In this document: one piece after another, positions 57,601-64,000 of the stretch
Layout: each line of letters opens with the position of its first letter
Numbering within the stretch: position 1 is the first letter of the stretch
NCBI GenBank assembly: GCA_964017045.1
Contig: OZ024794.1
Span: forward strand, 34,365,182-34,429,181
Length of the DNA: 64,000 nucleotides
Source of the DNA: Omphiscola glabra
Lineage: Eukaryota; Mollusca; Gastropoda; Lymnaeidae
Reading direction: 5' to 3'
Program-made: the position numbers and the translations under genes
Notes under the pieces: generated by a model
Told to the model about the DNA's origin: nothing
Databases searched by the model: none
Seen by the model: the letters and a program-made list of their open reading frames with translations, nothing else

Positions 57601-58138
57601 TATTCAGTTTATTCAGTTATTAATCCCTGTATATTTCTTACTAGTCTTACTCTTACCTTGCACTTGCCTAGCATAAGTTTGCAATACAATGGTCAATGAT
57701 CTGTATCTGACAAGAATGTTGGTTGAAGGTAGGCATCTCTGCTTGATTTGTCTGAATCAATACAACCCTAGCTATAAACGCAATTTTATGAACACAATAG
57801 TTTGATTTGGGCTATACAATAAACATTATTCTATGGTCTCATATGCGTAGTGTATCAATCACATGTGTATGCCTAACCTTGTGTGTAGGTCTACTTAGGT
57901 TAATATTTTCTTTGGGCATTTGGCTTTGTGTTACTCTTCTCAATTCTGATTAAACCTAGCGGAGGGCATGACTGGTATGTTTTGACATTTCAATTGTACT
58001 TATTTCATGAATGATTTCAACGAGGAAACAGAAAGGTTGTAATTTTTGTTTAGTTAGGTCATATTCAAGTCCATTCCAGTGTGTTCTTATGTCCTTAATA
58101 ATCTTGTTATAATTTCATTTCAATCTTTATTTCCCCAG
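57601..58138. other. upstream intron or leader of GALNT gene
   Basis: No coding exon seen. It ends in a polypyrimidine tract and an acceptor (caatctttatttccccag at 58121-58138). Confidence 0.5.
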
Positions 58139-58172
58139 GTTTTACTTATAGTAGCTTATTGAAATTCCAGAA

Positions 58173-58208
58173 ATGAAGATGGGAAGGTTACGTTTTCAAT
58201 ACTGTAAG
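58173..58208 (+). CDS. GALNT gene, first coding exon (cytosolic tail)
   Basis: Codes for twelve residues, MKMGRLRFQYCK, and ends at a consensus donor AAG|GTGAGT (58208/58209). The exon probably starts at 58139 after the strong acceptor, giving 34 bases of leader; a second AG at 58169-58170 is a weaker alternative. The basic tail ending YCK directly before the membrane anchor is as in vertebrate GALNT1 and GALNT13. It is too short to be found as an open frame; I recognised it by its match to exon 61501-61660 in phase 0. Confidence 0.82.
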
Positions 58209-61200
58209 GTGAGTTCATAATGGTATAGTCTTTAGACATTGACTTAAAAATAAATTATCAATGAAAAATTTGAGTGGGATAATATTTCACTTTTCTCATT
58301 TTTTAAAATGACCCCAATACACAAGTAAGCACAGATTTTCCTATTGCCAATCACATAGCTTTCCTTATTCCTAAATTTCAGTGTTTAAAAATTGTATACA
58401 TAAACTAGGAGATCCAGTGTTGCCAGTTGTAGCCCCTTGTACCATATTTCCCCTCTATTGAGGCTATTGGACTATCATTTTCCTCCTCATATTCTCTTTC
58501 TCTCCATATTCCAGCAATGTGGTCCATTTATAGCTTGTTGTTATTGAAATTACTAATTAATTATCACAGTGGGATACCAGATCTTCAGTTCTTCCTAATC
58601 AATGATGGATTTATGAGTATATGAATCACCATCTTTATTTTATTTATATTTTTAACCTTGCTATTGTCATTTTTATTGACATTTTAATTTAAAACATTAG
58701 CCAGTAAATTTAAAAGCAACTCTCTGAATTACAATAAAAGTTTTTATTAACAACCATTAAATGATTTTATTAGTATCAGGTGGAATTGTATAGCGCCGTC
58801 CCCCAGCCTAGGGCTAGGCTCACTGCGCTTCACATAAAAATTATCCAAAGCAGAAACGTATGCATTTAAAAACAACAATTGGTGAAAAGCTTGACCTCAA
58901 CCACCCAAATACTATCTACTCCTGTCTAGCCATGGACAGCACCCAGCATAATCGAAAATTGTTTATCATTCAGAGGGGTCGAGAATGAGTCAGTATTGTC
59001 AACTTCTATACTCCTGGATTGGATCATTCAATCAAGTTGTTCCACTATTTCAATCATTAGTAAATTACTCAAGTCCTTTTAGTAAATATAACTTTAATTA
59101 TCAGGAACACAAGGCACACATCTCTCTTCCCTAAGGTTCTCCACCATAACTGCCGCACAACTACTACTTACATCACAATACACATAAAAACACGCACGTA
59201 ATAAGCATGCATTCAAACACAACAATAACTACTGAACTCCCATACTTGACAAGTATAGTACAGGTTGAACAGATAGGTCTTTAGGGCATTTTGAATGCTG
59301 TGATGGTCTTATATTGCGAATGTGTAATGGGAGAGAATTCCATTGTTTTGGGGCACAGAGAAAGATCGTTCACCATTTGTTTTAATGCATGTTCTGTGAA
59401 CAGAAAGAAGAATTATGGCATTATTTGATCAAATGTTATTTCATAAATATTAATACACATAGTAAACATATATTTCAGAGAGACTAATAATCTGTATTAT
59501 TGAAATGTGTCAGGTACTTGCTTAAGGATGGTTCAATGATAAATGGATTTCAGTTATTGGTATTGACACCGATAGCCTGATATTGATGTTCACAAACCAG
59601 TTATTGAATTATTTTTACCATAATATAAAAAAGAAAAGGCAAAAATACACATTTTAATAATATAAATGAAATAATAAACCAATAGTAAATGTATTTTATT
59701 TATTATTTAATAAATAACATAATTTTCAAAATAATAAAATTGATGTATACTGCCTTAAATCATTGGCTACGTGTTAATGCTTTGTTAATCTGTTCATACC
59801 CCTGACTGTATCAATATCACCTGACTGATGTTTAAAAAAAAAATGGACTGTGGCTTAATTATTTTTTCTTAGAAAGTCAACACCTTGTTTTTGTCAGTTT
59901 TACAGATTTTAAAGTTTCTGCAGATCACAGTCTTCCATAATTTTGCATCCCCATATTAACAAAACTACAATGTAACGAGAATATACATACAATATAAGAA
60001 ATTTAAAGTATATGAAGTGGACCAAACGTTTTACCCAAAACAAATGCCTCCCTGAGCGAACCACCCTCTCTGTCCCCCCCTCCCTACTCACGGGGATGGT
60101 ACAAGTTATGCTAAAACAATGTAACTGGCTTCCTACAGAACCCTCCCGCATACGCCTTGAAATTAATATTTATTTATTTGTGAGCACAAATAAATTACAG
60201 GAACCATGTTCCCATGCATTCCGGCCAAGTTAGAGCCCTAATTGCAAAAAGCCCCAAAACCAAAATTTTTAAAACCCATCACCAGTTTACAGAAAAAAAT
60301 GTTATTAACATCGCTACTTCTGGCTTAGTGTGCTTTATTTTGAAGGCATATACAGATTACCAACACTCATGTTATATAAATATTTTCAAAAAATGTTGAT
60401 CTCGATAAAATCTTTCAATATTCAGTAGCTAAATTATGCTGAACATACTCAGTACTTGCCCCTTAACATTTATGATTTCATGAGAATTATGCATAGTAAA
60501 TATTAATAATATAACACTTTTAGCTAATTGCCATAACCAATCTATGGACTTTGTTCTTGATAACATCCATAATTCACAAGTGGCACCCCTATTAGGTGTG
60601 TTGCATGAATTCAACAATACTTTTACCATATTAATTTGGTCTTCAAAGGAGAAAATACGTTTATTTTGATAAAGGTTTTATGTTTTAGTCAAATACATGT
60701 TTGTGAGTGCTTAATTAACTTAGTTATAAAATTTCATTGGTGTATGTTATAACTATAAATGTGCAACTAATAAGAGGTCAGACTCAAGCATCTGCCCTTG
60801 GCTATAATCTTTCTTTCATGCATAATTCAACTCAAGTACACTCTTCTAATCATCTTGCTTAACTGAAATTGTGTCTTGAAATATTCATTTCCTAGTGACC
60901 TTTGTTGTCATTAACAGTCTTCATTGTCAAAATGTAATCTGTTTTCATGGAGGAAGTACCTAGCGGGAAAAAAGAAGCTTTTCTTAAGTTTTATTGTTTT
61001 ATTTAAATCCATGTCCCAAAAAGGGCTAGTTTTTTTTTTTCTCTTTGTATTCTTTAAAATAATTATTTAAATATATATCCTTAGAAACCGTACAACTAGC
61101 AACTTATATTTAATCCTTTGTCGATTGAGGATGTTTGTATTTGTTATTTTAAACTTACTGCTGGTATTTTTTTTTAAATTCTGATCTCAACCGTGATTAT

Positions 61201-61500
61201 TAACTCCTCCTTAAGTAGAGGTCTTAGAGAGAGAGAAGTGGGGGGTGTTTGCCTAGACTATGAATGTAGCATAATATGTCTACATTTGAGTATTGAATGA
61301 AATGAAATCTGAGAATGGCATTGAAGTCTTATTGTACCATAGTTAGGTGTTTTCATGTTTTACATGGTTCATTAAAGGAATTCAATTTGTCTTGTGTTCA
61401 GCTGTGTTGGGGTAGCGTTACACTTCAAATCTATAGATATTCTCTGAAGTTTTAAAAACAGAGAGTTTTAGTTCTTATCATTCTGTTGTTTTTATTTAAG
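58209..61500. other. intron of GALNT gene
   Basis: 3.3 kb, AT-rich, phase 0. Holds a LINE remnant (58775-59400). No minisatellites and no G run of ten or more. The acceptor at its end is ttctgttgtttttatttaag. Confidence 0.7.
58775..59400 (-). mobile_element. CR1-like LINE 3' end in GALNT intron
   Basis: The minus strand at 59240-59390 reads ERSFSV, then PKQWNSLPLHIRNIRPS and a segment like LKTYLFNLYYT with frame changes, the end of a CR1-like LINE protein. In minus orientation its 3' end (agcgcagtgagcctagc, ggcgctatacaattcc) resembles the end of the copy at 45768. Confidence 0.7.
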
Positions 61501-61660
61501 GTGATCATAGCCACCTCCATGGTGTGGATCATGCTGGATGTATTTCTGCTCATGTATTTTACTGACTGTACGAACGGACCGCGCTGTAATCCACAAGACG
61601 AGCTCAAACATATCTCAGAGAAGCCAAGAGAAGGCTTCCTACACAAAATATTTCCAAAAG
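61501..61660 (+). CDS. GALNT gene, second coding exon (membrane anchor and stem)
   Basis: Follows TTTATTTAAG and ends at AAAAG|GTAGGT. It encodes VIIATSMVWIMLDVFLLMYF, a single 20-residue hydrophobic segment, then FTDCTNG, and a hydrophilic stem with KPREGFLHK. With exon 58173-58208 this is a type II membrane start, as in polypeptide GalNAc-transferases, Golgi enzymes that begin mucin-type O-glycosylation by moving GalNAc from UDP-GalNAc to Ser/Thr. Pattern YCKVxxATSxxWxxxDxFLLxYF is specific for the GALNT1/GALNT13 branch. The exon ends in phase 1; the next exons, with the glycosyltransferase and lectin domains, are outside the window. Confidence 0.88.
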
Positions 61661-64000
61661 GTAGGTATATTTTTTTCTCTTCTGTTGCTCTTCACCAACT
61701 GGTGCTTTCATTGACATATAATAATCATCTGACATTTATTTTCCTCAAGCTGAAATAAAACTAAGTCATTTTTTTTATTTTGTTGTTTACTTTTTTTTTT
61801 TTTTTTTCTTGCGTCACACTAAACTTTATGTCAAAATAAATCTTGTTAAATAGAGCCCATAATTCAGTAGACAGCAAACTGTGATATCATTATAAAGAGA
61901 CCAAGCTTCTATTGACTAGTGGTGTTTTGTTGCACTTTGTATGGCATTAGCTTTGCTTTAATTCACCATTGTGCTTTCTGTGATCACCTTTTTTCTGTTG
62001 TTGAGAAAATGAAGTTTGTTTGACTAACTTGAGTGAATCAAATTGGGTGATTGCAGGATAATAGAGAATACTAATCAACATTAATTTTTTCTGTTTTTAT
62101 TTTTTGACATCATTTTTTACAACAAAGATTGTATTCATTTCTTTGCCAATTAGATTTCCAAAACCTTTTTTTTTCTTTGATAACCATTTTGAAAATAACT
62201 TGATTATTTTTTTAACTAACACAATGAGATAAGATATTGTAATTGAAATCAATGGAAAACAATATAATCTGTGAATAAAATGACAGAATCCTCCAACTCT
62301 GCTTTTAATTTCTGAATGGAAAATCTGTGTTTATGGTTTCTCTTAAACAAGCAGTTTAAAATGCTCACATAAACTCATGTGGCTGTTGGAGTTTTAAAGC
62401 AATACCATGTTGAGAGTTAGCTTCCTTGTATTTTAGCATGGTATGGAATATTGGGTAATTCGAATAGATCGTACCGCGTTTTTTTACCATGGCCGCCAAC
62501 TTGTTTGCCGTGACCCGTAAAATTAAGAATAAAACGTTAAAAAATAATGAAAAAATTTCCTAAAATGTATCCCTAAACCTAACCTGAACCCTAAATCTAT
62601 CCCTAAACCTAACCTGAACCCTAAATCTATCTCTAAACCTAACCTAATGAAATGAGGTACGATATATCTTAATTAGCCGAATATTGATTTCCTCTTGATT
62701 TGAGACATAAACAAATCAATTTAACTCCAGAATTTTATATTTTCTAGCTTAAATACTCAAACGAACTTGAAAATGAGTCATGCTAAGTATAACATTTTGA
62801 CCAGTGAAATTTGTTTGCCGTAGTTCCCTAATGCATGTTTTAATGTCATTTTTTTTTCCATTGGATTTCAATCTTAATGATTTTTTCAAGAACACTTTCT
62901 GTTATATTAGATCTGAAAAGAAATTTTTTTTTACCCTGACAGCATCCAGAAAATGTCTGCTAATTGAAATAAACAGGACTCTGTTCAAAACATTTTGTTG
63001 GATACGAAATTCTGTGTGCAACATTTTTAGTTGGATGTGACACTAACTTGCATGCTACCAGATCATTTACATGGGACACGTGGAGCTCACTCTTGACAGG
63101 TTTTCAATTGCTCCTTTGAGTACGTTGGAATCATCTGTTGGAGCTATGTGATGTTATCATATCTTAGGTGCAGATGTATCTTACCTCTTTTGAGTGGGCA
63201 TCACAATGTTGCAATGCTGAGCGTAATGTAAGGTCCACTGTATCATGAAATGGCACCTCACTCATCATTATAGTGAGATAAAACGAATCTTAGTTCTGCA
63301 TAACCATCTTAAAAAATACGTAGTAAAAAAAAATGTTTAATCTATTCCATACACTTGGGGTACCTAAGTTACCCTGTTTAGGATCTGATGATGTACAATT
63401 TTTTCTTTGTGTATTTGGAGATTTGCCAGCCTTTTCTTTCTGTCTTATATTTATCTATTATTGGGTAGGTAGTGTTGATCAGGAGGATATGGTATGTTAT
63501 TAATAATGAACAGCAGATTTTAACCAAATTCCAAGCCTATTAACCATATACAAGCAACAGAAAGTGTTTAATATAGCCAGTGTTACAAGAGGTTGTCATG
63601 TCTTAACTTCCGTAATCCTTGCACACAAAAAAAAATTCTTGCCATCAAAGGTAAGGGTCTCTTTCCTAAACCAGTTCTTAATCTTGATAAGTCACATAGT
63701 TCAGTAGCTCGTTGTTAACCTTGTTTCAGGTAACTATCCAGGTAAAAAGGTTGACATTAATTGTTAGCTTCTTCTGTGTTGAGTTTATGGCCACTTTCTC
63801 TTGTTGAATCTGTCGCTGTCGGGGCTCCTACCTACTGTCTCAGCTCCTAACTACTGTCTCAGCTCATTTTATTTGTCTTGTGTTTATTTCAATAAAAGCT
63901 TTTAATAGTATGAAATTTGGCGGAAACTGATTTACCTTATCTGAAATATATGCCGTGAAAATGCCGAAGCGAAACGCGTACACTAATACTAATGTGACAT
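61661..64000. other. intron of GALNT gene (continues beyond window)
   Basis: AT-rich, with a MITE at 62453-62678 and a small tcctaactactgtctcagc duplication near 63826-63865. No further exon encoding a recognisable GALNT domain appears before the window ends. Confidence 0.6.
62453..62678. mobile_element. MITE, 226 bp, 7-bp TSD (relative of 57339-57592)
   Basis: The ends GGGTAATTCGAATAGATCG and the complement of GGCTAATTAAGATATATCG are inverted. The duplication gaatatt lies at 62446-62452 and 62679-62685. The interior repeats ctatccctaaacctaacctg (about 31-bp unit, three copies). It lies in the GALNT intron. Confidence 0.75.

Noticed and set aside
57460..62650. Interstitial telomere repeats
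   Set aside because: The cctaaacctaacctg repeats are about 31-bp MITE-internal units, not CCCTAA or other telomeric tandem hexamers.
32271..64000. A third host gene between 32.5 and 56 kb
   Set aside because: I checked the frames over 60 codons in this span; each falls in a repeat, a transposon remnant or unsupported AT-rich sequence without splice sites of matching phase.

Overview
The window is eukaryotic, from an invertebrate animal with large introns and a very repeat-rich genome. A mollusc or other lophotrochozoan is my best guess, inferred from the mix of RTE/CR1-like LINEs, hAT MITEs and Helitrons. The species cannot be read from the sequence. There is no operon-like layout, no prophage, no CRISPR array and no RNA gene that I can support. 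Nearly all open reading frames longer than 60 codons lie inside tandem repeats or transposon remnants.

Two host genes are supported, both on the + strand. (1) A two-coding-exon gene of 286 codons plus stop, with exons 24075-24217 and 31553-32270. It encodes a low-complexity Ser/Pro/Gly/His-rich protein with a compact basic C-terminus, which I cannot name. Splice phases agree, the combined length is a multiple of three, and two AATAAA signals follow. (2) The 5' part of a polypeptide N-acetylgalactosaminyltransferase gene (GALNT1/GALNT13-like). Coding exons at 58173-58208 and 61501-61660 give the cytosolic tail, the type II membrane anchor and the start of the stem. The catalytic exons lie beyond the window.

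Layout: 1-24 kb is intergenic, dense in minisatellites, homopolymer G/C runs and nested transposons. 24-32.5 kb is gene 1, whose 7.3 kb intron begins with an 85-bp minisatellite that repeats its own 5' splice site. 32.5-51.6 kb is again tandem arrays and MITEs. 51.6-55.6 kb is one 4-kb hAT-type element with perfect 8-bp target duplications and LINE fragments nested inside it. 55.6-64 kb is AT-rich, almost free of minisatellites and long G runs, and holds the GALNT gene.

The clearest story is transposon nesting that can be proved from the sequence alone. Three 5'-truncated LINE ends have 10-11 bp target duplications: one sits inside a minisatellite and one inside a Helitron-like copy. Two hAT-family elements with the same termini and shared interior lie 39 kb apart in opposite orientation, each with a perfect 8-bp duplication. 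One of them splits a LINE whose reading frame closes up again when the element is removed. Several hAT-like MITEs carry 8-bp duplications, and a 2.4 kb element is flanked by TTAA. I found no convincing new biochemical system. The best candidate for new biology is the amplified splice-donor minisatellite of gene 1.
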